Source of the DNA: Hyphomicrobiales bacterium
GTDB taxonomy: Bacteria > Pseudomonadota > Alphaproteobacteria > Rhizobiales > Rhizobiaceae
Direction of reading: 5' to 3'
Length of the DNA: 64,000 nucleotides
NCBI GenBank assembly: GCA_003963455.1
Contig: RXJA01000059.1
Location: forward strand, 1 to 64,000
In this document: one piece after another, positions 1 through 8,064 of the stretch
How positions within the stretch are numbered: the first letter of the stretch is position 1
Layout of the letters: each line of letters starts with the position of its first letter
Position numbers and translations under genes: made by a program
The notes under the pieces: model-generated
Databases searched by the model: none
What the model was told of the DNA's origin: nothing
Seen by the model: the letters and a program-made list of their open reading frames with translations, nothing else

Positions 1-1
1 G

Positions 2-259
2 ACGCCGGGCATCATCGCCACCGCGATCTATTCCTTTATCGGCGCCTGGAACGAGTACATCTACGCCTACACCTTCCTCTCCAAGAACGAACAGCTGACG
101 CTGCCCGTCGGCATCCAGCGCTTCTTCTCGGAGAACACGACGGACTTTCCTGGCCTGATGGCGGCCAGCTTCATTATGAGCGTGCCCGTCGTGGTGCTGT
201 TCCTCCTCCTGCAACGATACTTCGTACGCGCCCTTACGGAGGGCGCGGTCAAGCACTAG
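2..259 (+). CDS. Sugar ABC transporter permease, MalG/UgpE type (3' fragment, truncated by window edge)
   Basis: Only the last 85 residues are in the window; the reading frame is open from the first bases and ends at TAG 257-259. The fragment starts inside the EAA-type loop and has the GAWNEY motif typical of the MalG branch of binding-protein-dependent permeases, followed by a final hydrophobic segment (VPVVVLFLLLQRYFV). It would form one of the two inner-membrane channel subunits of a carbohydrate importer. The ATPase gene starts 12 bases downstream, so the two are one operon with the sugar-acid genes that follow. The substrate cannot be read from the fragment. Confidence 0.85.
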   Translation, partial: TPGIIATAIYSFIGAWNEYIYAYTFLSKNEQLTLPVGIQRFFSENTTDFPGLMAASFIMSVPVVVLFLLLQRYFVRALTEGAVKH

Positions 260-271
260 GGAGCTGCCTGC

Positions 272-1369
272 ATGGCCCATGTGGTCCTCAAAGATCTCGT
301 CAAGACCTATGGCAGCTTCAAGGCCGTCAACGATGTTTCGCTGACGGTCAATGACGGCGAGTTCGTTGCGCTGGTCGGGCCCTCCGGCTGCGGCAAGACG
401 ACCACGCTCAATCTCGTCGCGGGCCTGACCTCCGTCACGTCGGGCGACATATTCATCGGCGACCGGGTGGTCAACGACCTCGACCCCAAGGATCGGGACA
501 TCGCCATGGTGTTCCAGAACTACGCGCTCTATCCGCAGAAGTCCGTCTATATGAACCTCGCCTTCCCGCTGCAGATGCGCAAGCTGCCTAAGGACGAGAT
601 CGACAGGAAGGTCAAGGAAGCGGCTCGCGTCCTCGACATGACGCAGTTGCTCGAACGCAAGCCGCGCGAGCTTTCCGGCGGCCAACAGCAGCGCGTGGCG
701 CTTGGCCGCGCCCTCGTGCGCGATCCGGCGGTGTTCTTGATGGACGAGCCGCTCTCCAACCTCGACGCCAAGCTGCGCGTGCAGATGCGGTCCGAGATCA
801 AGCGGTTCCACCAGGACCTCAAGGCGACGATCATCTATGTGACGCACGACCAGCTCGAGGCCGTGACCATGGCGGACAGGATGGCGGTGATGAACGGCGG
901 CTTTCTGCAGCAATATGATTCGCCGGCGCAGGTTTTCGCCCATCCCGCCAACATGTTCGTCGCGAGCTTCGTCGGCAGCCCGGCGATGAGCCTTATTCCG
1001 CTGGAGGCATCGACGGTAAACGGCGGCACCGTCCTGACGAGCGCGGAAGGCTGGAGCCTCGCGCTGTCGCAACTGAATGCGCGCAAGGTCCAGAAAGCGA
1101 CCACCGGGAAGGTGGTGCTCGGCGCGCGCCATTCGACGATCAAGCTGCACAAGAGTGCAGTTCCCGGCGCTATTCCGGCCAAGGCCTACACGGTGGAGCC
1201 AACCGGAGACGTCACCTTCGTCCAGGCTTTCCTCTCCGGCGCCATCGTCAACATCAGCGTCTCCCCCAACATCGCCGTCGCGCCTGACGAACAGATCTGG
1301 CTCGAGTTCGACCAGGAGCGCATGCACCTGTTCGACAGCGAAACCGAGAGGGCCCTCGAAGCCAACTGA
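272..1369 (+). CDS. Sugar ABC transporter ATP-binding protein, UgpC/MalK type
   Basis: A 365-residue cytoplasmic ATPase that powers a carbohydrate importer. Walker A GPSGCGKT is at residues 36-43, the signature LSGGQQQR at 134-141, Walker B FLMDEP at 155-160, then the D-loop SNLDAKL and the switch His in YVTHD. Beyond about residue 240 a TOBE-type regulatory domain follows, the length and layout of MalK/UgpC proteins. It sits directly behind the permease fragment and before two sugar-acid enzymes, which suggests uptake of a sugar acid or its glycoside. The family call is firm; the substrate is inference. Confidence 0.93.
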   Translation: MAHVVLKDLVKTYGSFKAVNDVSLTVNDGEFVALVGPSGCGKTTTLNLVAGLTSVTSGDIFIGDRVVNDLDPKDRDIAMVFQNYALYPQKSVYMNLAFPLQMRKLPKDEIDRKVKEAARVLDMTQLLERKPRELSGGQQQRVALGRALVRDPAVFLMDEPLSNLDAKLRVQMRSEIKRFHQDLKATIIYVTHDQLEAVTMADRMAVMNGGFLQQYDSPAQVFAHPANMFVASFVGSPAMSLIPLEASTVNGGTVLTSAEGWSLALSQLNARKVQKATTGKVVLGARHSTIKLHKSAVPGAIPAKAYTVEPTGDVTFVQAFLSGAIVNISVSPNIAVAPDEQIWLEFDQERMHLFDSETERALEAN

Positions 1370-1399
1370 GACAGCGCACGCATGGGACATGAGGGGGCA

Positions 1400-2563
1400 A
1401 TGACAACGAAGATGAAGATCACCGCAATCAAGCCCTACCCGGTGTGGGTCGGGACCCGTAATCAGATGCTCGTCAAGGTCGAGACCGACCAGGGCATCTC
1501 CGGCTGGGGCGAAAGCGGCCTGAGCGGTCGCGAGAAGGCCGTGGCCGGAGCGGTCGAGCACTATCGCCAGTTCCTCATCGGCCGCGACGCCATGCAGATC
1601 GGCCGGATCTGGCAGGAACTGTATCGCAGCCAGTATTTCGAAGGCGGGCGGGTTCTGCAGGCGGCGATCTCCGCCATCGACATTGCCCTTCACGACATCA
1701 AGGGCAAGGCGCTGGGGGTACCGGTCTACGAGTTGCTCGGCGGCAAGCAGCGCGACCGCATTCCGACCTTCGCCTCGACCGGAGACGAGGCCGAGGGCGA
1801 CGCCGCCATCGACCGGGCGCGGGAACTGCGCGCGCAAGGATGGGAGGCGATCCGCTTCTTCCCGGCCGAGCAGAGCAGCAAGGACATTTTCGAGCCGCGC
1901 AATTCCATAGGCCCCACCGCGAGCATGCTGAACAAGGCGCGCGAGGCGCTGGGCGACGAGGTCGTGCTCGGCATCGACTATCATCATCGGCTGTCGGTGG
2001 CCGAGGCGGCGAGCTTCTGCAACAAGCTTGGTCGCGGAGTGCTTGATTTCCTTGAGGAGCCGATACGGGACGAGACGCCGGAGGCCTACGAATCCCTGCG
2101 CAGGATGACCGATATCCCGTTTGCCATCGGTGAAGAATTTGCCAGCAAATGGCAGTTCCTGCCCTACATCGAGCGCGGCATCCACCAGTTCAACCGGCTC
2201 GACGTCTGCAATGTCGGCGGACTCACCGAGGCGATGAAGGTCGCGGGCTGGAGCGAGGCGCATTATGTCGACCTGATGCCGCACAATCCGCTTGGCCCGG
2301 TCTGCACGGCCGCAACCATCCATCTCGGCGCCGCGGTGCCGAACTTCGCCTGGCTCGAAACCAGGGTGCCCGAAAGGAAGCTGGGCTTCGACAATTCAGA
2401 CTTCTTCCCCGTGCAGCCTCGCCTGGACGGCACCGACTATCCGGTCGGCGACCGGCCCGGGCTCGGCGTCGAAGTCAACGAGGCGGCGATCCAGGCGCAG
2501 AGCTTTCGCTTCTGGGAAGCTCCGCATCTCAAGCGCCGCGACGGTTCCGTCACCAACTGGTAA
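1400..2563 (+). CDS. Mandelate racemase/enolase superfamily sugar-acid dehydratase (galactonate dehydratase-like)
   Basis: A 387-residue cytosolic Mg2+ enzyme expected to dehydrate an aldonic acid to a 2-keto-3-deoxy acid. The three metal-ligand regions are visible: GIDYHH (Asp), LEEPIRDE (Glu) and AIGEEFASKW (Glu). They are followed by PHNPLGP, the His-containing strand shared with D-galactonate and related dehydratases. The ATG at 1400 is preferred over an in-frame ATG at 1382 because GAGGGGGC lies just before it. It belongs to the transporter operon and precedes an aldolase-like RraA-family gene, which fits dehydratase followed by retro-aldol cleavage. The exact sugar acid cannot be decided from sequence. 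Confidence 0.85.
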   Translation: MTTKMKITAIKPYPVWVGTRNQMLVKVETDQGISGWGESGLSGREKAVAGAVEHYRQFLIGRDAMQIGRIWQELYRSQYFEGGRVLQAAISAIDIALHDIKGKALGVPVYELLGGKQRDRIPTFASTGDEAEGDAAIDRARELRAQGWEAIRFFPAEQSSKDIFEPRNSIGPTASMLNKAREALGDEVVLGIDYHHRLSVAEAASFCNKLGRGVLDFLEEPIRDETPEAYESLRRMTDIPFAIGEEFASKWQFLPYIERGIHQFNRLDVCNVGGLTEAMKVAGWSEAHYVDLMPHNPLGPVCTAATIHLGAAVPNFAWLETRVPERKLGFDNSDFFPVQPRLDGTDYPVGDRPGLGVEVNEAAIQAQSFRFWEAPHLKRRDGSVTNW

Positions 2564-2587
2564 TTCCATCTCACCTGGAGTCCGACA

Positions 2588-3322
2588 ATGACGCATACAA
2601 CCGACATCACGCGGCCGCCCAAGGACCTGATCGAAGCGCTGAAGGAGATTGGCGCCGCGACGGTTGCCGGCACGCTTGGCCATATGGGTTTTCGCAGCCC
2701 GCACATGGTCGGCCCTGTCGCGCAGAACCGTGGCAAGTCGATCGTCGGACCGGCGCTGACGCTGCAGTTCCTGCCGCAGCGGCCGGATCTCTTCAACGAA
2801 GGAGAATATGCCGATCCGGAAACGCAGCTGCACCGGCATGTGCTCTACCACGCACAGGAGGGCGACGTGGTCGTGGTGGACGCGCGCGGCGACATGAGGT
2901 CGGGCGTCTTCGGCGATATGATGTCGACCTATTTCAAGGGCAGAGGCGGCGCGGGCATCGTCATCGACGGGTGCATGCGCGACCGGCCTAATGTCGAGAA
3001 GCTCGATCTGCCGCTATGGCTGCGCGGCTGGACGCCCAACTATCATGTGCAGACCAGCATTTATCCCAATGCCGTCAACGTTCCGATTGCCTGCGGCGGT
3101 GTCACAGTCATCCCCGGCGACATCATCGTCGCCGACGATGATGGGGCGGTGGTGGTTCCCGTCGCAATGGCGCCCATGGTGATCGAGGAGGCAAAGAAGC
3201 ATCACGACTGGGAAGAGTTTTCCCGAGAGAAGCTCATGCAGGGCGCGCCGCTGCAGCGCTACTATCCGCTGCACGACGATGCCCGAGGAGAGTACGAAGA
3301 GTGGCGCAGGACAAGGCGTTAG
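2588..3322 (+). CDS. RraA-like / HMG-CHA aldolase family protein
   Basis: A 244-residue protein of the RraA-like fold, which includes 4-hydroxy-4-methyl-2-oxoglutarate aldolases as well as the RNase E inhibitor RraA. The GDMMSTYFKGRGGAGIVIDG stretch and the Arg-Asp pair in GCMRD correspond to the substrate and metal site of the aldolase members. That site and its place behind a sugar-acid dehydratase make aldol cleavage of a keto-deoxy acid more likely than RNase regulation. The ATG follows a CTGGAG ribosome site and the gap from the dehydratase is 24 bases, so they are co-transcribed. Its 3' end overlaps, on the opposite strand, an over-long DJ-1 family reading frame. Confidence 0.82.
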   Translation: MTHTTDITRPPKDLIEALKEIGAATVAGTLGHMGFRSPHMVGPVAQNRGKSIVGPALTLQFLPQRPDLFNEGEYADPETQLHRHVLYHAQEGDVVVVDARGDMRSGVFGDMMSTYFKGRGGAGIVIDGCMRDRPNVEKLDLPLWLRGWTPNYHVQTSIYPNAVNVPIACGGVTVIPGDIIVADDDGAVVVPVAMAPMVIEEAKKHHDWEEFSREKLMQGAPLQRYYPLHDDARGEYEEWRRTRR

Positions 3323-3988
3323 CGGTTTAATGAAAGTCACGGCCCGAGTTGTGTACTCGGAGCGGTACGAACGCTCGCCCGCTCCAAGTACCATCTTGCG
3401 TACCGAAAAACTCAGGCGTGCCGCATTTCCGCCGAGGACCTTCAGGCATTCGCGGATGAAGGCCGCGAGAGCAGTCCAGCCATTGGCCGAAACCATCGTG
3501 CCGTCGACATAGGCTTCCGTTGGCGAAAGGTCGATATAGGTGCCGCCGGCCAGCGTCACTTCTGGCTCGCAAGCCGCCAACGCTCCTACTTTCTTGCCGC
3601 GCACGGCACCATCGACCGCGACCAGGATCTGAACGCCGTGGCAGATGGTGAAGAGCGGCTTCTTGGCTTCGTGGAGATGACGGACGATCGCCTGAACCCG
3701 CCTGTCGGTGCGGATGTACTCCGGTCCGCGGCCGCCGGCGCAAAAGACGGCGTCGTACTGATCGAGTTGCTTCTCGGTGTCTGAAAAGGTCATGTTGATC
3801 AGCACATAGTGACCGAGCTTTGCGGTATAGGTCTGATCGCCCTCAAAATCGTGCAGCGAAGTCTCGATCAGGTCCCCGGCGTTCTTGTCGGGGCAGACCA
3901 CATGAATGGTGTGGCCGATGGCTTCCATCGCCTGCCGATAGACGAAGCTTTCGTATTCCTCGGGCCCACCGTAAGTCAACAAAATCAA
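3014..3988 (-). CDS. DJ-1/PfpI family protein with lost stop and aberrant C-terminal extension
   Basis: Residues 1 to about 190 form a class I glutamine amidotransferase-like DJ-1/PfpI domain: N-terminal LTYGGPEEYESF, the GGRGPEYIR strand and the nucleophile-elbow Cys in TICHGVQIL. Family members normally end soon after the FIRECLKVLGG segment. Here no stop is met, and the frame runs about 130 residues further, straight into the antisense of the RraA-like gene, with unnatural composition. No ATG fits the N-terminus; the best start is TTG at 3988. Both ends therefore look damaged: a 3' frameshift or eroded stop, and a 5' region with repeat sequences. It may be a pseudogene or a readthrough product. 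Confidence 0.6.
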   Translation of the reverse strand: MILLTYGGPEEYESFVYRQAMEAIGHTIHVVCPDKNAGDLIETSLHDFEGDQTYTAKLGHYVLINMTFSDTEKQLDQYDAVFCAGGRGPEYIRTDRRVQAIVRHLHEAKKPLFTICHGVQILVAVDGAVRGKKVGALAACEPEVTLAGGTYIDLSPTEAYVDGTMVSANGWTALAAFIRECLKVLGGNAARLSFSVRKMVLGAGERSYRSEYTTRAVTFIKPLTPCPAPLFVLSSGIVVQRIVALQRRALHELLSGKLFPVVMLLCLLDHHGRHCDGNHHRPIIVGDDDVAGDDCDTAAGNRNVDGIGINAGLHMIVGRPAAQP

Positions 3989-4000
3989 AGTGATGCGCAG

Positions 4001-4026
4001 AGGTTCGCCACCAACCTGGCTAACCA
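4001..4026. repeat. Short inverted copy of the 59-bp repeat arms
   Basis: AGGTTCGCCA, 6 bases, TGGCTAACCA. These two 10-base arms are exactly the reverse complements of the arms of the 59-bp repeat at 4117-4175, where they are 31 bases apart. The two arms are also near-inverted copies of each other (WGGTTMGCCA). The layout of two inverted 10-base arms round a 6-base spacer resembles a recombinase or dimeric-regulator site; no cognate protein was identified. Confidence 0.5.
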
Positions 4027-4116
4027 GACGAAGAAATAAATGCCAAGCCGTTGATAATTAACGATAATGGTGGGCCCGGAGGGTGTGAGATTGGCAAGCA
4101 AAATCAATGGTTTACG

Positions 4117-4175
4117 GGATGGTTAGCCAACCCATATCCTTCGTATGATCTCGTATGGTCTGGCGAACCTAAGGA
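4117..4175 (+). repeat. 59-bp perfect direct repeat, copy 1
   Basis: Identical over 59 bases to 18819-18877, in the same orientation, 14.7 kb away. Similarity continues patchily upstream (AAATCAATG in both). It begins GGATGGTTAGCCA and ends TGGCGAACCTAAGGA. Inside it, CGTATG occurs twice 10 bases apart. It lies upstream of the minus-strand DJ-1 gene. Confidence 0.9.
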
Positions 4176-4309
4176 CCGACAGAAGAGATGATTTCTCCGA
4201 TCAAGCTTATGGTCGTGACCGGTTTGGAGCCGCAAGCAGACGATCCGCTTCAAGATAATTGGGCGATAAAACGAACCCTTGCATCCAGCCTCGATGATGT
4301 CCTCTACCG

Positions 4310-4594
4310 TCACACCTTGCTGAAGCCTGCATAGGGCTTCAGTGGTACAATGTCGAAATCAAGCATTCCCGCTTTCACAAGCGGGAGCGTCGCCAATTTC
4401 TCGTGAACTTCACTCGCATCCTTTGCCTCAACGATCTGGCATGCGCCGGGGATGTCGCCGCGGTGCCAGATCTGCCTTGTAAAGCCGAGGCTGTATAGAC
4501 AGCGGGCCTGCGCACCCTCACTGGGCACCAGTTGTTCGAAGTCCGTGTCACTGAACTGGTCAGTCCGGCGGCGAGACAGAACGAGGAATTGCAC
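4310..4594 (-). CDS. Small muconolactone isomerase-like / YciI-type protein
   Basis: A 94-residue protein beginning GTG (4594) after a GGAG ribosome site. The sequence pattern (MQFLVLSRR at the start, RQIWHRGDIPGACQIVEA in the middle, then LATLPLVKAGMLDFDIVPLKPY) is that of muconolactone delta-isomerase-like ferredoxin-fold proteins, small dimeric enzymes acting on lactones. It is the last gene of the LacI-controlled minus-strand cluster, only 16 bases after the GMC oxidoreductase, so it probably acts on the lactone or oxidised product of that dehydrogenase. The family is recognised by pattern only; the exact reaction is unknown. Confidence 0.68.
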   Translation of the reverse strand: MQFLVLSRRRTDQFSDTDFEQLVPSEGAQARCLYSLGFTRQIWHRGDIPGACQIVEAKDASEVHEKLATLPLVKAGMLDFDIVPLKPYAGFSKV

Positions 4595-4610
4595 GGATCG
4601 ATCTCCAGGC

Positions 4611-6224
4611 TCAGGCGACCGCCTCTATTGCGGGATGTGAGCGCGCGGACCGGACGCCTCTAATGAGATCCGCGCCCTTTTCTCCGATCATCATCGTCGG
4701 CCCGTTCGTATTGCCGCTGATGAGCACCGGCATGACCGAGGAATCGATGACCCGCAATCTTTCTATCCCGCGCAGTCGCAATTCTGGATCTACGACCGAC
4801 ATTTCGTCGACGCCCATCTTGCAGGTTCCTACAGGGTGGTAATCGCAGCATGCATACTGCCTGATATAGGACATGATCTCCTCGTCGGTCTTCGCGGAAG
4901 GCCCGGGCAGTCGCTCGACCTTGATGAATTTAGCGATCTCACTCTGCGCCAGCACTTCGCGGATGATGCGGACCGACTTCAGCGCCATGGCCCGATCGTA
5001 TGGATCCGAAAGATAATTGGGATCGACAAGCGGTTCGTCCCCGGGGTTGGCCGAGCGAAGCTTGACCGAGCCTATGCTGCGCGGCCGCAGAAACGTCGAG
5101 TTGATGGTAAAGCCGTGCCCGTCGAGCCGCGTTTGACCGCCGCGCACCACCATTGCCGGCGCGATGTGGATCTGCAGGTCGGGTCGGGTCGCACCCTCGG
5201 TTTGGAAGAAACCGCCGCCTTCGACAATGACCGAAGCGGCCGGGCCGTTGCGGTAGAGCAGCCAGCGCATGCCGTGCAGAAGCGCCTTGGGATAGCGGTC
5301 CTGACCGTCATAGCTGATCGGATCCTTCAGCGTCAGATGGACGTTGGTGCATAGATGATCCTGCAGATTGCAGCCGACGCCCGGAAGATCGCAAACCGGA
5401 GACAACCCAAGCGCTTTCAGCTCGTCGGCCGGCCCGATGCCGGACAAGAGCAACAGGCGCGGCGAATTGATCGCTCCCGCCGAGACGATCACTTCCCGGC
5501 CGGCGCGCAGCACTTGCCGCGATCGACCCTCCGCCAGTTCGACGCCAACCGCGCGTCCGTTCTCAACCACTACGCGGGTGGCGCGGGCATGTGTCCTGAC
5601 CGTGAGGTTGGCACGATTGCTGACCGGATGCAGATAGGAGACTGCTGACGAACGCCGGCGACCGTCCCGGCACGTGACCTGATAGAAGCCGGCGCCATAC
5701 ATTGTTTCGCCATTGAAATCCGGATTGTAGGGAAGCCCATACTGTTGGACCGCGCGCACGAACGCTCGCGTCAGCGGATGCGGGCCGACCTGGTCCGACA
5801 CCCACAACGGCCCCCCCTGGCCGTGATAGCGGTTGACCAGCCGGTCATTGTCCTCGGACTTGCGGAAATAGGGCAAAATATCTTCGTAGCCCCACCCGTC
5901 ATTGCCGAGCGCCGCCCAGTTGTCATAGTCCTCCTTCTGGCAGCGGATATAGATCATCGCGTTGATCGAGCTCGACCCGCCGAGCGTCTTGCCCTGCGGA
6001 TACCAGATGGAGCGGTTGTCGAGGTTCTTCTGGGGGACCGTATGAAAGCGCCAGTTGACGCCGGAGCCGAACAGTTTGCCGAGGCCGCCGGGAATATGGA
6101 TCATCGGGTTCCAATCGCGACTGCCGGCCTCCAACAGAAGCACCTTGACCTCGGGATCTTCCGACAGGCGGCTGGCCAGCACGCAACCCGCCGAACCGGC
6201 ACCGACGATGATGTAATCCCACAT
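4611..6224 (-). CDS. GMC family FAD-dependent alcohol oxidoreductase (choline dehydrogenase-like)
   Basis: A 537-residue flavoprotein oxidising an alcohol group. The N-terminal FAD-binding Rossmann motif is IIVGAGSAGCVLASRL, the GMC signatures are GGSSSINAMIYIR and GAINSPRLLLLSGIGP, and the C-terminal catalytic His region is YHPVGTCKMG followed by NGPTMMIGEKGAD. The length is typical for the family. I start at ATG 6224, preceded by CGGGAG; an upstream TTG would add nine residues. It is encoded between an enoyl-CoA hydratase and a lactone-isomerase-like gene in the same operon, so an alcohol or cyclic sugar intermediate of that pathway is the likely substrate. Confidence 0.9.
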   Translation of the reverse strand: MWDYIIVGAGSAGCVLASRLSEDPEVKVLLLEAGSRDWNPMIHIPGGLGKLFGSGVNWRFHTVPQKNLDNRSIWYPQGKTLGGSSSINAMIYIRCQKEDYDNWAALGNDGWGYEDILPYFRKSEDNDRLVNRYHGQGGPLWVSDQVGPHPLTRAFVRAVQQYGLPYNPDFNGETMYGAGFYQVTCRDGRRRSSAVSYLHPVSNRANLTVRTHARATRVVVENGRAVGVELAEGRSRQVLRAGREVIVSAGAINSPRLLLLSGIGPADELKALGLSPVCDLPGVGCNLQDHLCTNVHLTLKDPISYDGQDRYPKALLHGMRWLLYRNGPAASVIVEGGGFFQTEGATRPDLQIHIAPAMVVRGGQTRLDGHGFTINSTFLRPRSIGSVKLRSANPGDEPLVDPNYLSDPYDRAMALKSVRIIREVLAQSEIAKFIKVERLPGPSAKTDEEIMSYIRQYACCDYHPVGTCKMGVDEMSVVDPELRLRGIERLRVIDSSVMPVLISGNTNGPTMMIGEKGADLIRGVRSARSHPAIEAVA

Positions 6225-6260
6225 AGGCTTCTCCCGCACTAATTCGCCCAATCGCGAGCC

Positions 6261-7037
6261 TTATCTGCCCTTGAACACGGGCGACCGCTTTTCCGCAAAG
6301 GCTCGCAGGCCCTCGACCCGGTCTTCCTTGGCGAATGCCTCGACCGTCAGCCGGTGCTCGATCTCCAGACCGGATTTCAGGTCGGTCTCGAATGCCGCCA
6401 GCACTGCTCTCTTGGCGTAGGGGGTGATGGCGGCCGATTGGCCAGCAATTGCCGCGGCGATTTCCAGCGCCCTGGGTAGCAGCCTTTCAGGCGCGACCAC
6501 CTCGCTGACCAGTCCCTTGCGTTCCGCAAGTGCTGCGTCGACCATCTCTCCGGTCAACACCATCTGCATGGCGAAGGACTTGCCGACCAGACGCGGCAGG
6601 CGCTGCGTACCGCCGTCGCCGGGGAAGGAGCCGATCTTGATTTCCGGCGTGGCAAATTTCGCCGACTCCGAAGCGATCACTATGTCGCACAGCAGGGCAA
6701 GTTCGAGGCCGCCGCCCAGAGCATAGCCGTTGACGGCGGCGATGATCGGCTTGGAAAAGCCCTCGATTGCCCGCCAGCAAGCCAGCCGCTCGGGATCGCT
6801 GTAGGAAGCAACACCGCGCTCCAGCATGTCTGAAATGTCTGCTCCCGCAGCAAAGGCTCGGCCCTCACCCGTCAAAACCACGCAGCCAACTCCGGCGTCG
6901 CTGTCATAGACCGCAAGCAGATCGCGCAGTTCGCCGAGCAACGTCTTCGACAGCGCATTCAGTTTCTCGGGCCGATTGAGCGTCAGCAGGCGAATGCCGG
7001 GAAACGGCTCGTCGGTCCGCACCAGGGCTTCTGTCAT
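6261..7037 (-). CDS. Enoyl-CoA hydratase/isomerase family protein
   Basis: A 258-residue crotonase. The oxyanion-hole segments GRAFAAGADISDM and NGYALGGGLELALLCDIVIA are both present, followed by PEIKIGSFPGDGGTQRLPRLVG, which carries the second catalytic Glu region. It would hydrate or isomerise an acyl-CoA. A CaiB-type CoA-transferase at the head of the same operon suggests that the pathway substrate is activated by CoA transfer and then processed here. It starts 3 bases after the stop of the DapA-like gene, which implies translational coupling. Confidence 0.9.
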   Translation of the reverse strand: MTEALVRTDEPFPGIRLLTLNRPEKLNALSKTLLGELRDLLAVYDSDAGVGCVVLTGEGRAFAAGADISDMLERGVASYSDPERLACWRAIEGFSKPIIAAVNGYALGGGLELALLCDIVIASESAKFATPEIKIGSFPGDGGTQRLPRLVGKSFAMQMVLTGEMVDAALAERKGLVSEVVAPERLLPRALEIAAAIAGQSAAITPYAKRAVLAAFETDLKSGLEIEHRLTVEAFAKEDRVEGLRAFAEKRSPVFKGR

Positions 7038-7040
7038 CGA

Positions 7041-8000
7041 TCAGGCGACCTTTCTGTAGCCCGCGCTGAGACCGGCCTCGGCCAGCAGCCCGCGGATCTT
7101 TTCAATTTCGGCAATACCGGGCTTCATCAGCGGTGGCCTGACATGGGCTTCGTCCAGTCGACCCAGGATCACGAGAGCCTCCTTCATGCGATTGTGCATA
7201 TCGAGAAGTGGCGCATCATAGAAAGCCCGAACCGTCGGATAAATGCGGTCGTTGATTGCCTTGGCAGCCTTCAGGTCGTTTGCCTGCACGGCGCGGAACA
7301 GCGCAACCTGAAGATCGGCAATGACGCTTCCGGCACCCGACAGAAGCCCGTCACACCCGAGAGCCAGAGATCCAAGCAGCCAGGCGCTGTGGGTGGTCAG
7401 CGTGTTCACGGGCCGGTCGAGCGCCTTGAGTTCGCGGATCTGGCGTTCATGCAGGTTGCCGTCGCCACATTGGTCCTTGATCGCAACGATCGACGGGAAA
7501 CGGCGGCAAAGTTCCAGGAGCGTCGGCAACGGATAGGCAAGATTCGAGGCAAGCGGATATTGGAAGAGAATTATCGGCAAACGCGATGCATCCGTGATGC
7601 GCCGCAGGTGCTCGTAAATCATCTCCGGTCGCAGATGCCCGCCTAGCGTCATGAAGTCGGGCGGAAACACCAGCAGCGCGTCAGCGCCTTCACGCTCCGC
7701 ATAGGCGGCGATGCGGGCGGCCTCCAGGCTCGAATTGGTGTAGACGCCGACGATGGTGGGAACGCGGTCCTGCAACACATCCTTGGTCACCACGATCGCG
7801 CGGAACTGTTCTTCGATGATGAGCGCATGCACCTCGGCCGCATGGCCGTTGATGGTGATCCCGGAGATGCCTTCGACAGAACCGACATCGGCAAGGTGCC
7901 GGCGATAGGCAGCCTCGTCAACGGCCAGATCGGCGCTGAACGGCATCAGGCAGGCTGGAATGACGCCATGGGCGGCAAACGGTTTTTTCTCGCTCATCAT
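7041..8000 (-). CDS. Dihydrodipicolinate synthase (DapA) family aldolase/lyase
   Basis: A 319-residue TIM-barrel class I lyase. The Schiff-base Lys is in IVAIKDQCGD and the catalytic Tyr in ILFQYPLASN; the pyruvate-binding G-S/T-T pattern is replaced by GITINGHAAEV. Members outside lysine synthesis cleave or condense 2-keto acids, for example keto-deoxy sugar acids. I use the ATG at 8000, which follows GAAGGG, rather than an upstream in-frame start. It sits directly downstream of the sugar-binding protein gene, so it is catabolic rather than for lysine synthesis. Confidence 0.85.
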   Translation of the reverse strand: MMSEKKPFAAHGVIPACLMPFSADLAVDEAAYRRHLADVGSVEGISGITINGHAAEVHALIIEEQFRAIVVTKDVLQDRVPTIVGVYTNSSLEAARIAAYAEREGADALLVFPPDFMTLGGHLRPEMIYEHLRRITDASRLPIILFQYPLASNLAYPLPTLLELCRRFPSIVAIKDQCGDGNLHERQIRELKALDRPVNTLTTHSAWLLGSLALGCDGLLSGAGSVIADLQVALFRAVQANDLKAAKAINDRIYPTVRAFYDAPLLDMHNRMKEALVILGRLDEAHVRPPLMKPGIAEIEKIRGLLAEAGLSAGYRKVA

Positions 8001-8064
8001 CGAATTACCCTTCACAGAATTTGCGGGACGCCGCGACGCGCGGCGTCCCATGTGGATCGTCGCC

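Larger units (their letters stand above)
3989..4309. other. Intergenic region with repeat arms; no convincing gene
   Basis: This stretch between the DJ-1 gene and the isomerase-like gene holds one copy of the 59-bp direct repeat (4117-4175) and a shorter inverted copy of its arms (4001-4026). A 69-codon minus frame across it reads low-complexity, repeat-derived sequence and is not called. Confidence 0.6.

Noticed and set aside
4117..4175. 59-bp repeat as an integron attC site (59-base element)
   Set aside because: Length fits but the RYYYAAC and GTTRRRY core boxes are not at the ends, and no integron integrase or cassette pattern is present.
4104..4313. 69-codon minus frame overlapping the 59-bp repeat
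   Set aside because: Its second half is repeat sequence and there is no family resemblance or ribosome site.
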